Position numbers and translations under genes: made by a program
Notes under the pieces: model-generated
Databases searched by the model: none
Seen by the model: the letters and a program-made list of their open reading frames with translations, nothing else
What the model was told of the DNA's origin: nothing
Shown here: in pieces, positions 1-8,994 of the stretch
Position numbering within the stretch: position 1 is the stretch's first letter
Layout: each line of letters starts with the position of its first letter
Source of the DNA: Sporosarcina sp.
Lineage (GTDB): Bacteria > Bacillota > Bacilli > Bacillales_A > Planococcaceae
Direction: 5' to 3'
NCBI GenBank assembly: GCA_029263945.1
Contig: JARIDM010000070.1
Location: 1 to 50,369, forward strand
Length of the DNA: 50,369 nt

Positions 1-887
1 CGATCCTCTTCACGCGTCAATCCCCGCGGACGGGTTCCGCCAATTGGACGCGTACTTAACGCTTGTCCTCTTTTTTTCACCAATAACTCAGGCGAACTAG
101 ACACTATAGAAAAATCCTTCGCACCCATCGACGACATATAAGGTGACGGGTTAACAAAACGAAGCGCCTCATACATATCTAACGGATCTACGGATAGTTT
201 CCTTGACTGTCGAACAGAGAGGTTTACTTGTATCACATCCCCTTCTGCAATATAACGTTGGACATCCCGCACCATTTGTTCAAATTCTGGTCCCGTAACA
301 GAAACATCGAGATCATCTTGTTGCGTATCCACCTCCTGAGTAGTAAGCGAACTTTCAGGGACTTGCAACAGCGCCTCTTCCCATTTTAACACCACGTGAT
401 CAGGGTCTATGCCACTCCCTGTTAACGTACTAAAATAAACTTTTTCTGTTTGTACATCCAACACTGCCCATTCATCAAATAAGTAAAAGAACAAATCTGG
501 CGTCTTTAAATCATCACACATAGCTTCAGGTAACGCTTCGTATCTACGTACGTAATCATAGCTAATAAAGCCCATTAGGCCACCTTGAAATCCCGGAAAC
601 ATAGAGGTAGCATCCGTTTCATAAGATGCTGCAAATTCCGTCAGTAACTCAAGCGGATCCCCTTCTACTATTTCCACGTGACCACCACGCCAGCTAATTT
701 CTAATGCATCCCCGTCCAAAGCTTTTAAAGTGGCAAGGGCATTTACGCCCGCAATAGAAAAATTACCGCTTCGACCACTTTCTAGGAGGATATGCTCGTC
801 GGATTCTTGCGCGAGCTGCTTATAGGCCGAGAAAAACTGATCTTTCGTCATCGATGAGTTTGAAAAGGTTCGGATTGGCTTCGTCAT
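1..887 (-). CDS. pabB: Aminodeoxychorismate synthase component I (partial, 3' end outside window)
   Basis: PabB converts chorismate with amidotransferase-derived ammonia into 4-amino-4-deoxychorismate, the precursor of p-aminobenzoate for folate. About 295 N-terminal residues are present and the frame stays open to the window edge. The chorismate-binding core is visible as the stretch PSPYMSSMG, then SSSPELLVK, then RPIGGTRPRG, the motif shared by PabB, TrpE and related chorismate-utilising enzymes. The start is the ATG at 887, preceded by GGAGGC at a good distance. PabB is chosen over TrpE because it follows cysK as in B. subtilis; the sequence alone would leave TrpE possible. The catalytic C-terminal end and the expected pabA partner lie beyond position 1. 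Confidence 0.85.
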   Translation of the reverse strand, partial: MTKPIRTFSNSSMTKDQFFSAYKQLAQESDEHILLESGRSGNFSIAGVNALATLKALDGDALEISWRGGHVEIVEGDPLELLTEFAASYETDATSMFPGFQGGLMGFISYDYVRRYEALPEAMCDDLKTPDLFFYLFDEWAVLDVQTEKVYFSTLTGSGIDPDHVVLKWEEALLQVPESSLTTQEVDTQQDDLDVSVTGPEFEQMVRDVQRYIAEGDVIQVNLSVRQSRKLSVDPLDMYEALRFVNPSPYMSSMGAKDFSIVSSSPELLVKKRGQALSTRPIGGTRPRGLTREED

Positions 888-951
888 TTATTTACGCCTC
901 CAGGTCGTGATTAATAATTCTATCTTAACGCACAACCAACCCTTTACGCTA

Positions 952-981
952 TAAAAAAAGAAGAAGCAATATAGCTTCTTC
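952..981 (-). terminator. Intrinsic terminator of cysK
   Basis: An 8-bp stem, GAAGAAGC with GCTTCTTC around a six-base loop, is followed on the minus strand by seven T residues. It lies just beyond the cysK stop and separates cysK from pabB. Confidence 0.8.
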
Positions 982-992
982 TCCTTACTGTA

Positions 993-1916
993 TTAGTTAT
1001 CGAATTGGTAAAGGGGGGTGCTTAAATAACGTTCTCCGTTCGACGGGAGAACGGCTACCACTTTCTTGCCTTTCCCCAACTTCTTGGCCACTTCAAGTGC
1101 CGCAAAGATAGCCGCTCCTGAAGAGACACCCCCCAGTATACCTTCTTTCCGAGCTGCAAGTCTTGCCGTTTCATAAGACTCGTCATTCGTTACTTGTATA
1201 ATTTCATCGTAAATCGCCGTATCTAATACTTCAGGGATAAATCCTGCGCCAATCCCTTGAATCTTATGAGGGCCAGGCTTGCCTCCAGATAAAACAGCTG
1301 AATCAGTTGGTTCAACTGCAATAATTTTCACGGCAGGAAAACGTTCTTTTAACACTTTGCCCACACCAGTAATTGTACCGCCTGTGCCAATACCTGCAAT
1401 AAAGGCATCTACTTGGTCTAATGCATCTGCAATTTCAGGTCCAGTTGTTAAACGATGAACTTCTGGATTGGCTTCATTGTTAAACTGCTGCGGCATAAAC
1501 CAGCCATTTTCTTTTGATAGTTCTTCAGCCTTTGCAATGGCTCCCTTCATGCCTTCAGCACCAGGTGTAAGAATGAGATCTGCCCCGTAAGCACGAAGTA
1601 AGTTACGTCGTTCCGAACTCATTGTATCTGGCATAACAAGCACTGCTTTATAGCCTTTTGCAGCAGCAATCATCGCTAAACCAATCCCTGTATTTCCACT
1701 TGTTGGTTCTATAATCGTGCTGTCTGCAGTTAGTTCTCCAGATTTTTCTGCAGCTTCAATCATGGCAAGTGCAATTCGATCTTTCACACTCGACCCAGGA
1801 TTAAAGTATTCTAATTTTAAATAGACATCCGCATCTTCTGGACCCGTTAAGCGATTCACTTTAACAAGTGGCGTCTTTCCAACTAAATCTGCTACTGAGT
1901 TCCCTACAATTGTCAT
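993..1916 (-). CDS. cysK: Cysteine synthase A (O-acetylserine sulfhydrylase)
   Basis: This PLP enzyme makes cysteine from O-acetylserine and sulfide in the cytoplasm. At 307 residues it has the standard length. Visible motifs are the PLP lysine in SSVKDR (K45), the substrate loop TSGNTG (72-77), and the glycine-rich phosphate-binding GTGGTITG near residue 177. The start has AGGAGAGG just upstream. The gene has its own sigma-A-like promoter (1964-1992) and its own terminator on the downstream side, so it looks like a single-gene unit although it sits between a foldase gene and pabB as in B. subtilis. In B. subtilis cysK is under CymR; I could not recognise a convincing CymR site here. Confidence 0.96.
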   Translation of the reverse strand: MTIVGNSVADLVGKTPLVKVNRLTGPEDADVYLKLEYFNPGSSVKDRIALAMIEAAEKSGELTADSTIIEPTSGNTGIGLAMIAAAKGYKAVLVMPDTMSSERRNLLRAYGADLILTPGAEGMKGAIAKAEELSKENGWFMPQQFNNEANPEVHRLTTGPEIADALDQVDAFIAGIGTGGTITGVGKVLKERFPAVKIIAVEPTDSAVLSGGKPGPHKIQGIGAGFIPEVLDTAIYDEIIQVTNDESYETARLAARKEGILGGVSSGAAIFAALEVAKKLGKGKKVVAVLPSNGERYLSTPLYQFDN

Positions 1917-1963
1917 CTTAACCTCTCCTAATCCCTACTATTTTGATATGCTTTAATGAATTA

Positions 1964-1992
1964 ATCTTACGCTCTCGTCGTGTACGTGTCAA
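1964..1992 (-). promoter_or_regulatory. Sigma-A-type promoter of cysK
   Basis: On the minus strand TTGACA and TAAGAT are separated by exactly 17 bp. The -35 is perfect and the -10 has four of six consensus bases. Transcription would begin about 45 bases before the cysK ATG. Confidence 0.65.
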
Positions 1993-2036
1993 CTTATATA
2001 TTTATTTCCCTATTTCGCACAATATAATCTTGCACA

Positions 2037-2076
2037 TAAAAAAACATCGCGCAACCATTTTTTGGCTACACAATGT
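2037..2076 (-). terminator. Intrinsic terminator after the PpiC-type foldase gene
   Basis: A 13-bp stem containing several G-U pairs (ACATTGTGTAGCC with GGTTGCGCGATGT) is followed by a T tract on the minus strand. It lies seven bases past the stop codon and closes the hslO-foldase unit. Confidence 0.8.
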
Positions 2077-2082
2077 TTTTCT

Positions 2083-3006
2083 TTATTCTCCATAAAACCA
2101 CTTTACGTCGAACTCTTCCCAAAATGCTTCTGGACTCACAGATACAGGTAGTTGTTCAAGCGCAAGTTCTCGTTTTATATGTTCTTTCACATCTTTAAAT
2201 TTAAAAGAACGACCTTTCATCGTATCGGTCACTTGAATGATCGCAAATGTCCCGTCATTAAGAGCGATGACATCACTTACTGTGTTTTCTTTTATTTCAG
2301 ACGCTGCTTTCACAATCGCGGGATCGATGGATTCAACCTGCTCATTTATATAGCCAAGATCTCCACCTAAATTTGCAGAAGACACATCAATCGATCGTTC
2401 TTTGGCAAGCACAGTAAAATTGGATCCTTCTTTAATTTCGCGCTTCGCTTGTGTACCTTCTTCTGCTGTATTCACGAAAATAGCAGCTGTTCGATAGGCT
2501 GTTTTAACATGATAAAGCGTTTTATTTTCTTTAAAATTTGATTTAATCGCTTTATCCTCGATGACAACATCCTTCGTTAATACCTTTTCAAGAATGAGCC
2601 CTGAACGGATCTTTTGACGCATATCTTCTGGTTCTAATCCTGAGTATGCCAGATTATCGACCGAATGAATAAGCGCCAGTTCAAGGTCAATCTCTTTGTC
2701 CGTTACATCGATGTCATTTTTCTTGGCGGCAACTTCCATAACCTTCTCATTGACAAGTTCTAAAAGTGTTTCACGGCCAACCCCTTTTTCCATTGCGGTC
2801 ATCCAGTCTTCACGCGTAATGACTTCACCACTCACAGAAGCGACTTCTTCTTTAGTACCTTGAGATTTTTCAGGGATCAACCACCCGATAAACCAAAAAA
2901 GATTACTTAGAAAAAGGATACCTAGCAAAAAGATCAAAGGCTTTGTTTTTAATTTACGTCTTTTTTGCCTTGTCAATTCCTCTTTATGACTGCGTCCGTA
3001 TTTCAT
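2083..3006 (-). CDS. Membrane-anchored PpiC-type peptidyl-prolyl isomerase (PrsA/YacD-like)
   Basis: The 307-residue product has a basic N-terminus, one hydrophobic segment at about residues 24-44 (no lipobox cysteine), a SurA-like N-terminal region, and a parvulin-type rotamase domain at about 160-270 with the GGDLGYI motif. It would act outside the membrane as a foldase or chaperone. It corresponds by position and architecture to B. subtilis YacD. The ATG at 3006 lies inside the end of hslO (23-base overlap) with GGAAGGC upstream, suggesting translational coupling to hslO. Because the anchor is a transmembrane segment and not a lipid, it is not a typical PrsA lipoprotein. Confidence 0.8.
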   Translation of the reverse strand: MKYGRSHKEELTRQKRRKLKTKPLIFLLGILFLSNLFWFIGWLIPEKSQGTKEEVASVSGEVITREDWMTAMEKGVGRETLLELVNEKVMEVAAKKNDIDVTDKEIDLELALIHSVDNLAYSGLEPEDMRQKIRSGLILEKVLTKDVVIEDKAIKSNFKENKTLYHVKTAYRTAAIFVNTAEEGTQAKREIKEGSNFTVLAKERSIDVSSANLGGDLGYINEQVESIDPAIVKAASEIKENTVSDVIALNDGTFAIIQVTDTMKGRSFKFKDVKEHIKRELALEQLPVSVSPEAFWEEFDVKWFYGE

Positions 3007-3871
3007 CTAAAAAGCCTTCCAGTTCTGGTTTATGATATACATACGTTTCTAAACAGAAATGACAATGCGCTTCTGCTTGTCCGTCTTCTTCAATCATATC
3101 TCTAATTTCTTTTTCTCCAAGACCGATGATTGCATTTCCAAACCGCTCTCTTGAACAATTACACGCAAATTTAACGTCCATCTTGTCTAGAATTTCTAGA
3201 TTTTCAGCACCAAGTACCGTATTCAGTATTTCCTCTGGTGTCATGCCTTTATCAATCATTGAAGAAATAGGCTCCATTTCCGCAATTTTCGTTTCTAATA
3301 AAGCGAGCGTTTCTTCTGAAGCTCCTGGCATTACTTGAACAATAAAGCCACCTGACGCTTTCACTGTTTTGTCTGGATTCACAAGTACACCTAACGAAAC
3401 CGCAGAAGGTACTTGCTCAGATACAACGAAGTATTGCGTAAAGTCTTCAGCAATTTCACCAGAAACGAGCGGTACTTGCCCAGTAAAGAAGTCGCGAAGG
3501 CCAAGGTCTTTAACAACCGATAACATCCCTTCCGTTCCGACTGCACGACGCACATCAAGTTTCCCTTGTGCATTTGCCTCAAAATGTGTGTGCGGATTCA
3601 TCGCATAGCCGCGCACCTCACCGTGCCCGTTTGCGTCAATAATCATCGAACCCATTGGTCCATTGCCTTCAATTTTCACCGTTAATTTGTCGTCGCCTTT
3701 AACCATTGCACCCATCATAACAACTGCAGTCATTGCTCTACCGAGTGCAGCTGTCGCAGTTGGCCATATATCGTGTCTTTTTTGTACTTCTGAAATTGTT
3801 TCTGTTGAACGCACTGCATAAGCACGAATTTCACCATTAAACGCAAGTGCTTTCACTAAATAATCATTCAT
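2984..3871 (-). CDS. hslO: Redox-regulated chaperone Hsp33
   Basis: Hsp33 is a cytoplasmic holdase that is switched on when its zinc-bound cysteines are oxidised. The 295-residue protein has the full family length and the zinc/redox centre is intact: C237-x-C239 and C270-x-x-C273. It follows coaX with a 15-bp gap and overlaps the next gene by 23 bases, so coaX, hslO and the foldase gene probably form one transcript, as in the yacBCD order of B. subtilis. Confidence 0.95.
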   Translation of the reverse strand: MNDYLVKALAFNGEIRAYAVRSTETISEVQKRHDIWPTATAALGRAMTAVVMMGAMVKGDDKLTVKIEGNGPMGSMIIDANGHGEVRGYAMNPHTHFEANAQGKLDVRRAVGTEGMLSVVKDLGLRDFFTGQVPLVSGEIAEDFTQYFVVSEQVPSAVSLGVLVNPDKTVKASGGFIVQVMPGASEETLALLETKIAEMEPISSMIDKGMTPEEILNTVLGAENLEILDKMDVKFACNCSRERFGNAIIGLGEKEIRDMIEEDGQAEAHCHFCLETYVYHKPELEGFLDEIRTQS

Positions 3872-3886
3872 TTTGCTCTACTCCTT

Positions 3887-4651
3887 CTATTTGTTGCGCT
3901 CGTAAATGAGGTACAACCCTTTTAACGTTAAATAATTGTCGACGACATCAATGACTGATGATTCGCTTGCGATTAAGTCCGCTAATCCCCCAGTTCCGAT
4001 CACTTTAGGTGCTTCTTTACTTTGCGCTTTCATACGGGCAACAATGCCCTCTACTTGTCCAACATATCCGTAAACGATGCCCGATTGCATCGCAGCAACT
4101 GTGTTCTTACCAACAACTTGATCGGGTTTAGCTAGTTTAATGCGCGGTAATTTCGAAGCACGTTCAAAAAGCGCTTCCATCGAAATTCCAATGCCTGGTG
4201 CAATCGCGCCGCCCATATACCCACCCTCACCATCGACGTAACAATAAGTAGTTGCCGTACCGAAATCTACAATAATTAGTGGTGCTCCGTATTCTTCGAT
4301 CGCCGCAACAGCATTCACGATCCGGTCAGCACCCACTTCTCGTGGATTTTCATATTTGATATTGAGACCTGTTTTAACACCGGGCCCAACAATTAATGGC
4401 TTTTGATTAAAATACTTACGACACATTTGCTCTAAGGGAAACATAACTGGCGGGACAACAGAAGAAATAATAATGCCTTCTATGTCCTCAAACTGAAGAC
4501 CGACATGCGTGAATAGTGCCTTCACTTGCATGGCGTATTCGTCTTCCGTCTTATGTCTATAGGTTTCCATACGCCAATGATATTTTAATTGATCGCCCTC
4601 ATATACACCTAAAACGATATTTGTATTTCCCGTATCCATGACTAAAATCAT
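3887..4651 (-). CDS. coaX: Type III pantothenate kinase
   Basis: CoaX phosphorylates pantothenate in the first step of coenzyme A synthesis. The ASKHA-fold motifs are all present: MDTGNTN at the start, GADRIVNA, the phosphate loop DFGTATT, and GTGGL near the end. The open frame extends upstream into ftsH, but the family N-terminus begins at the ATG at 4651, which gives 254 residues. The ribosome binding site before it is weak (GAGGGA). It lies after the ftsH terminator and leads the hslO-foldase unit. Confidence 0.93.
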   Translation of the reverse strand: MILVMDTGNTNIVLGVYEGDQLKYHWRMETYRHKTEDEYAMQVKALFTHVGLQFEDIEGIIISSVVPPVMFPLEQMCRKYFNQKPLIVGPGVKTGLNIKYENPREVGADRIVNAVAAIEEYGAPLIIVDFGTATTYCYVDGEGGYMGGAIAPGIGISMEALFERASKLPRIKLAKPDQVVGKNTVAAMQSGIVYGYVGQVEGIVARMKAQSKEAPKVIGTGGLADLIASESSVIDVVDNYLTLKGLYLIYERNK

Positions 4652-4706
4652 ATTAAATCCCTCGCTCGCTTCGACATTTTCCAACATATCATACCACATA
4701 TGTAGT

Positions 4707-4747
4707 AAAAAAAAGAGCCGACTGCTTCGAAAGAAAACAGTCAACTC
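4707..4747 (-). terminator. Intrinsic terminator of ftsH
   Basis: A 10-bp stem (GAGTTGACTG with CAGTCGGCTC, two G-U pairs) is followed by eight T residues on the minus strand. It separates ftsH from coaX. Confidence 0.85.
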
Positions 4748-4754
4748 GATTTTA

Positions 4755-6770
4755 TTAATCTCTACGTTCTTCTTGTATTGAATCAGATGGTAATTCTGGC
4801 GGTTGCTCACTAGGCAAATCACCAATTGAAGGATCACTTGACGCACCAGTTGCATCAGGAATAGGCGTCTCTTCAGTCTTGTCACTATCTGAACTTGTTG
4901 TTTCTTTACTATTATTATCATAGCCACGCTCTGGAAGTGTCCCATGATCTTGTAAATGATTTATTTGTTCCGCATCAAGCGTCTCAACTTCAAGAAGCGT
5001 TGTTGCGATCAACGTTAGTAAATCACGTTTTTCAGTCAAAATATCTCTCGTACGTTCATATTGCTCTTTCACAATTCTTTGCATCTCTTGGTCAATTTCA
5101 TATGCGATTGATTCAGAGTAGTTTTGTTCAGAGTTGAAATCACGTCCAAGGAATACTTGACTGCCTTGCGATTGCCCGAATTGTATTGGGCCGAGCTTAT
5201 CACTCATCCCGTATTCAGTAACCATAGAACGTGCGATTGCTGTTGCACGTTGGAAGTCATTATGAGCGCCAGTAGACACTTCACCTAAGATGACTTCTTC
5301 TGCGACACGTCCACCAAGTAGTCCTGCAATCTTATCAAGAAGTTCTGGTTTGGTCATAAAGTAACGATCTTCTTTAGGAAGCATAACCGCATAACCGCCG
5401 GCTTGACCACGGGGAACAATGGTAACCTTGTGAACAATATCTGCCTCATCCAGTGTAAGCCCGATCACAACGTGACCCGCTTCGTGGAAGGCAACAATAT
5501 TACGTTCTTTTTCTGAAATGACGCGGCTTGTTTTAGCTGGACCTGCAATGACACGGTCTGTCGCTTCATCAATGTCCGACATATCAATTTTAACCTTGCC
5601 TCGTCTGGCAGCTACTAATGCAGACTCATTCAAAAGATTCTCAAGATCCGCACCAGAAAATCCTGGCGTACGCTGAGCTAATGCTTTCAAGTTAACGGTG
5701 TCGTCAAACGGCTTATTACGCGCATGAACTTTTAGAACTGCTTCTCTTCCTACAACATCCGGACGACCTACTGTAATTTGACGGTCAAAACGTCCTGGAC
5801 GAAGAAGTGCAGGGTCTAAAATATCTGGACGGTTTGTTGCGGCAATAATAATAATGCCTTCATTTTCACCAAACCCATCCATTTCTACAAGTAACTGGTT
5901 CAACGTTTGCTCTCGCTCGTCATGTCCACCACCAAGGCCTGCGCCACGCTGACGACCAACTGCATCAATCTCATCTATGAAGATGATACAAGGAGAATTC
6001 TTTTTCGCATTTTCAAACAAGTCACGCACACGAGATGCACCGACACCAACGAACATTTCCACGAAATCAGAACCTGAAATCGAGAAGAACGGAACGCCAG
6101 CTTCTCCAGCAACAGCACGTGCAAGTAATGTTTTACCAGTACCTGGAGGTCCTACAAGAAGAAGCCCTTGCGGAATACGCGCACCAATTTTAATAAACTT
6201 ACGTGGGTCTTTCAAGAAATCAACAACTTCTATTAATTCAGCTTTTTCTTCATCAGCACCTGCTACGTCATCAAAACTCACTTTGTCTTTGTCATCTGTG
6301 TGGAGCTTCGCTTTACTCTTTCCAAAGTTCATCACTCGGCCACCACCGCCGCCTCCGCCTTGTGCTTGATTCAGCAGGAAGAAGAACAGGATAAAGATGA
6401 TGATAAACGGAAGAAGTCCAGTAAAGAATGACAGTAACGCACTAGGTGTTGGCGTTGGTAAAACTTCAATCTCCGTCTTCGTCTCCAAAGCAAGCGCACG
6501 AATGTCCTCTTGAACAGCAACATCATCCAAGATATTCGTGATGAATGTCTCGCCTTCCTTATAGCCTTTCATTTCACCTTGTACTTCAAGAACAAGTTGA
6601 AGTGGCTGCAAGGTTACGGAAGTTACTTCTCCACTTTCAAGTGCAGTAATAAATTCATCATACCGAATTTCTTTTGTTTTCGGATTTGGATTGTTCAGTG
6701 AACCAAAAATTCCTACAATCGCTAGGAAAATTAGTCCATATAAAAGAAAGTATCGAAGTATTCGATTCAT
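4755..6770 (-). CDS. ftsH: ATP-dependent zinc metalloprotease FtsH
   Basis: FtsH is a hexameric membrane AAA+ protease that degrades misfolded membrane proteins and regulators; in B. subtilis it also affects sporulation. The 671-residue product shows transmembrane segments at about 5-25 and 111-134, Walker A GPPGTGKT (207-214), Walker B IIFIDE (262-267), the second region of homology around ATNRPD, and the zinc site HEAGH (429-433). A run of seven glycines follows the second membrane segment. The last 60 residues are Ser/Pro/Glu-rich and probably disordered. The start has GGAGG upstream. It has its own promoter at 6805-6834. Confidence 0.98.
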   Translation of the reverse strand: MNRILRYFLLYGLIFLAIVGIFGSLNNPNPKTKEIRYDEFITALESGEVTSVTLQPLQLVLEVQGEMKGYKEGETFITNILDDVAVQEDIRALALETKTEIEVLPTPTPSALLSFFTGLLPFIIIFILFFFLLNQAQGGGGGGGRVMNFGKSKAKLHTDDKDKVSFDDVAGADEEKAELIEVVDFLKDPRKFIKIGARIPQGLLLVGPPGTGKTLLARAVAGEAGVPFFSISGSDFVEMFVGVGASRVRDLFENAKKNSPCIIFIDEIDAVGRQRGAGLGGGHDEREQTLNQLLVEMDGFGENEGIIIIAATNRPDILDPALLRPGRFDRQITVGRPDVVGREAVLKVHARNKPFDDTVNLKALAQRTPGFSGADLENLLNESALVAARRGKVKIDMSDIDEATDRVIAGPAKTSRVISEKERNIVAFHEAGHVVIGLTLDEADIVHKVTIVPRGQAGGYAVMLPKEDRYFMTKPELLDKIAGLLGGRVAEEVILGEVSTGAHNDFQRATAIARSMVTEYGMSDKLGPIQFGQSQGSQVFLGRDFNSEQNYSESIAYEIDQEMQRIVKEQYERTRDILTEKRDLLTLIATTLLEVETLDAEQINHLQDHGTLPERGYDNNSKETTSSDSDKTEETPIPDATGASSDPSIGDLPSEQPPELPSDSIQEERRD

Positions 6771-6804
6771 CCCTAGGCCTCCTCATTTCATTAAACAGAA
6801 AACT

Positions 6805-6834
6805 ATTGTAAATCTTATCATAGATAAGTTTCAA
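6805..6834 (-). promoter_or_regulatory. Sigma-A-type promoter of ftsH with a palindrome in the spacer
   Basis: TTGAAA and TACAAT are separated by 18 bp on the minus strand. The spacer contains a perfect inverted repeat, CTTATC-ATA-GATAAG on the plus strand (6814-6828), placed where a repressor would block the polymerase. The regulator is unknown. Confidence 0.55.
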
Positions 6835-6899
6835 CCTACAACAAAAAGGCCTTACAAAAAGTTTTCCTTCCTTTTATAAATTTAGGTTAGTAAAACGTC

Positions 6900-7442
6900 T
6901 TAAAAAGAATAGATTTCCTTTTTCAAAACACCGATATACGGTAGGTTTCTATACTTCTCCATGTAGTCAAGTCCATAACCAACAACAAAAGCATCTGGCA
7001 CATTAAAACCGATTAAATCTGCTTGAATATCCGCTTTTCGGCCACTTGGCTTATCAAGGAGTGTGACAATTTTAATAGAATTCGCTTTCCGGTACTTCAT
7101 AAGTTCTACAAGATAACTAAGCGTTTTACCACTATCTATAATGTCTTCGATAATGAGTACATCGCGCCCTTCAACACTCGCGTTTAAATCTTTAACGATT
7201 TTCACTTCACCCGATGAGACTGTCGCATTGCCGTAGCTAGATACGTCCATAAAATCAAGTTCAATATACGTGTCAATTCGTTTAATGAGATCGCTCATGA
7301 AAGGAAGGCCACCCTTTAAAACACCAATTGCCAATGGAAACTTGCCTTCATATTCCTCTGTCAAAACCGCACCGAGTTCTACAATCTTTTCTTGGATTTC
7401 TTGTTCTGATATTAATACTTCTTCAATGTCATTTGCTAGCAT
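6900..7442 (-). CDS. hpt: Hypoxanthine(-guanine) phosphoribosyltransferase
   Basis: This purine salvage enzyme joins hypoxanthine or guanine to PRPP. At 180 residues it has the normal length and carries the PRPP-binding loop IIEDIIDSGKT at 97-107. The start has AGGAGG upstream. It lies between tilS and ftsH as in B. subtilis (hprT). In that organism HprT and TilS are reported to act together on ftsH expression; the conserved order is consistent with that, but nothing in this sequence tests it. Confidence 0.95.
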   Translation of the reverse strand: MLANDIEEVLISEQEIQEKIVELGAVLTEEYEGKFPLAIGVLKGGLPFMSDLIKRIDTYIELDFMDVSSYGNATVSSGEVKIVKDLNASVEGRDVLIIEDIIDSGKTLSYLVELMKYRKANSIKIVTLLDKPSGRKADIQADLIGFNVPDAFVVGYGLDYMEKYRNLPYIGVLKKEIYSF

Positions 7443-7466
7443 CGAAATTCCTCCTAAATAAAATCC

Positions 7467-7484
7467 ATTACACCTCAGTGTAAT
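7467..7484. repeat. Inverted repeat in the hpt leader
   Basis: ATTACAC and GTGTAAT flank a four-base loop 25 bases upstream of the hpt start. It could be a weak attenuator or end-of-tilS hairpin (on the minus strand GGATTTTATTT follows) or an operator. No other evidence supports one reading. Confidence 0.4.
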
Positions 7485-7571
7485 AGCCTTACAGCATACG
7501 ATCTTTAAAACTAAAGTTACTTACCACTTACCTAGCGATTCCCTAGGCCAGGAGACTTCTACTACAGCAAA

Positions 7572-8975
7572 TTAAATCTTTCCCACTAAAAATATGTATT
7601 TGCTCGTTGCAGTCTTGTTTTTAGTAAATACTTCCCCATATCGTAAACCAGGAACAGCACAAACGCTCCCTTTTTTCGTCAATAAAACTGGTAAATCATC
7701 ACGTAAGACTTTCCCAACTTTTTCGTCGATAAAAAGCCTAGACAAACGTTTGGCACTGGTCATTCCTGGTAACATCATTCGATCCCCTTCTTTTCTCGTT
7801 CTCACAGAAAAAGGCAAGGACCCATCAGGTAAATCGAAATACATGATTTCAGTGGCAGCTGACCATATACTCGGTTGTACATCTTCAGCATGCCCCCAGT
7901 ACAACCATGTGTTATTCATCCAAGTGACTTGCCTCCCTATAGGTACGACTTGAGAGACATCCTTCTCTTGAATTTCATCTCGAGAAACGAATGTAAATTT
8001 ATCGTACTCCCGTATAAAACGAAACCCTAAAGGTAAATCAATCGCTACATTTCCCTCTTTAGAACGGAGATGTACCATAAGATTTTCAATCAGTTCCGAT
8101 CCATAGGCAATAGGTCTATTTTTTTTATGATAAAGATACCCTAATAGTAGAGGAATTGCTCTTCTTTGTAAAGCAGTTGGCATAGCATTGAACGTTCTGA
8201 TATCTATACAAGGGAAGCCTTCCGAAGAAAACGTTAGGTTCCTATCAATCCATTCTTTTGCATACGTTTGAAGAAGCGCTTCATCCGCTTGTAATTCTTT
8301 CGTTAAACCGACGACTTTTTCTGCCGCCACTGGGTTTTCACGAATAATATGTGGAACAACTTCTTGGCGAAAACGGTTGCGCATATAAGCTCGACTTGAA
8401 TTACTTGGATCTTCATGAAAATGAATTTCAAATTTTGTGGCGTAGGCATAAAGTGCTTCCTTTACAACAGGGAGAAAAGGGCGTATGAGTAGCCCTTCCC
8501 CTATCGCTCTTTTTGTGGGCATTCCTAAAGCGTGATTTCCTTTCGTCACTTGCATGAGCACCGTCTCCAATTGGTCCTCAGCATGATGAGCCGTGGCCAA
8601 TCGTTCATAGTGGTAATCTTTCATAATCTGCTCAAAGAAAGCATACCTTCCTTCCCGACAAACCGCTTGTACATTGCCCCCTTTTTGCTCAAGAATGAGC
8701 GGCACAGGCACACTTCCACTGTAAAAAGGAACAGCAAGTTCAGTGCAAAAGTCTTCAACCAGCACCGCGTCTGCAGCTGATTCTTCTCCGCGTAACATGT
8801 GGTCTACATGTACCGCGCCAACTTCAATATCGAGACGCTGCCTATGAAGCGCTAAGAAGTGAAGAAGCACCATTGAATCGACACCGCCTGAACATGCAAC
8901 CAGAATTCTACTTTTAGCAGTAAATAACTGCTCTGCTTGAATAAAGTCCAACACCTTTTTATCGAATTCCTTCAC
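7572..8975 (-). CDS. tilS: tRNA(Ile)-lysidine synthase
   Basis: TilS modifies C34 of tRNA-Ile(CAU) to lysidine so that it reads AUA, using ATP and lysine. The N-terminal PP-loop SGGVDS is at residues 29-34, and the 467-residue length allows the usual central and C-terminal TilS domains. The start codon is GTG at 8975 with AAAGGG upstream. It begins only 19 bases after the spoIIE stop; the yabS and yabT genes that separate these two in B. subtilis are not here. Confidence 0.95.
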   Translation of the reverse strand: MKEFDKKVLDFIQAEQLFTAKSRILVACSGGVDSMVLLHFLALHRQRLDIEVGAVHVDHMLRGEESAADAVLVEDFCTELAVPFYSGSVPVPLILEQKGGNVQAVCREGRYAFFEQIMKDYHYERLATAHHAEDQLETVLMQVTKGNHALGMPTKRAIGEGLLIRPFLPVVKEALYAYATKFEIHFHEDPSNSSRAYMRNRFRQEVVPHIIRENPVAAEKVVGLTKELQADEALLQTYAKEWIDRNLTFSSEGFPCIDIRTFNAMPTALQRRAIPLLLGYLYHKKNRPIAYGSELIENLMVHLRSKEGNVAIDLPLGFRFIREYDKFTFVSRDEIQEKDVSQVVPIGRQVTWMNNTWLYWGHAEDVQPSIWSAATEIMYFDLPDGSLPFSVRTRKEGDRMMLPGMTSAKRLSRLFIDEKVGKVLRDDLPVLLTKKGSVCAVPGLRYGEVFTKNKTATSKYIFLVGKI

Positions 8976-8994
8976 CCTTTCACACCCTTTCCTC

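Noticed and set aside
4669..4675. Perfect 0A box upstream of coaX
   Set aside because: A seven-base match is expected several times by chance, and nothing else links coaX to Spo0A.
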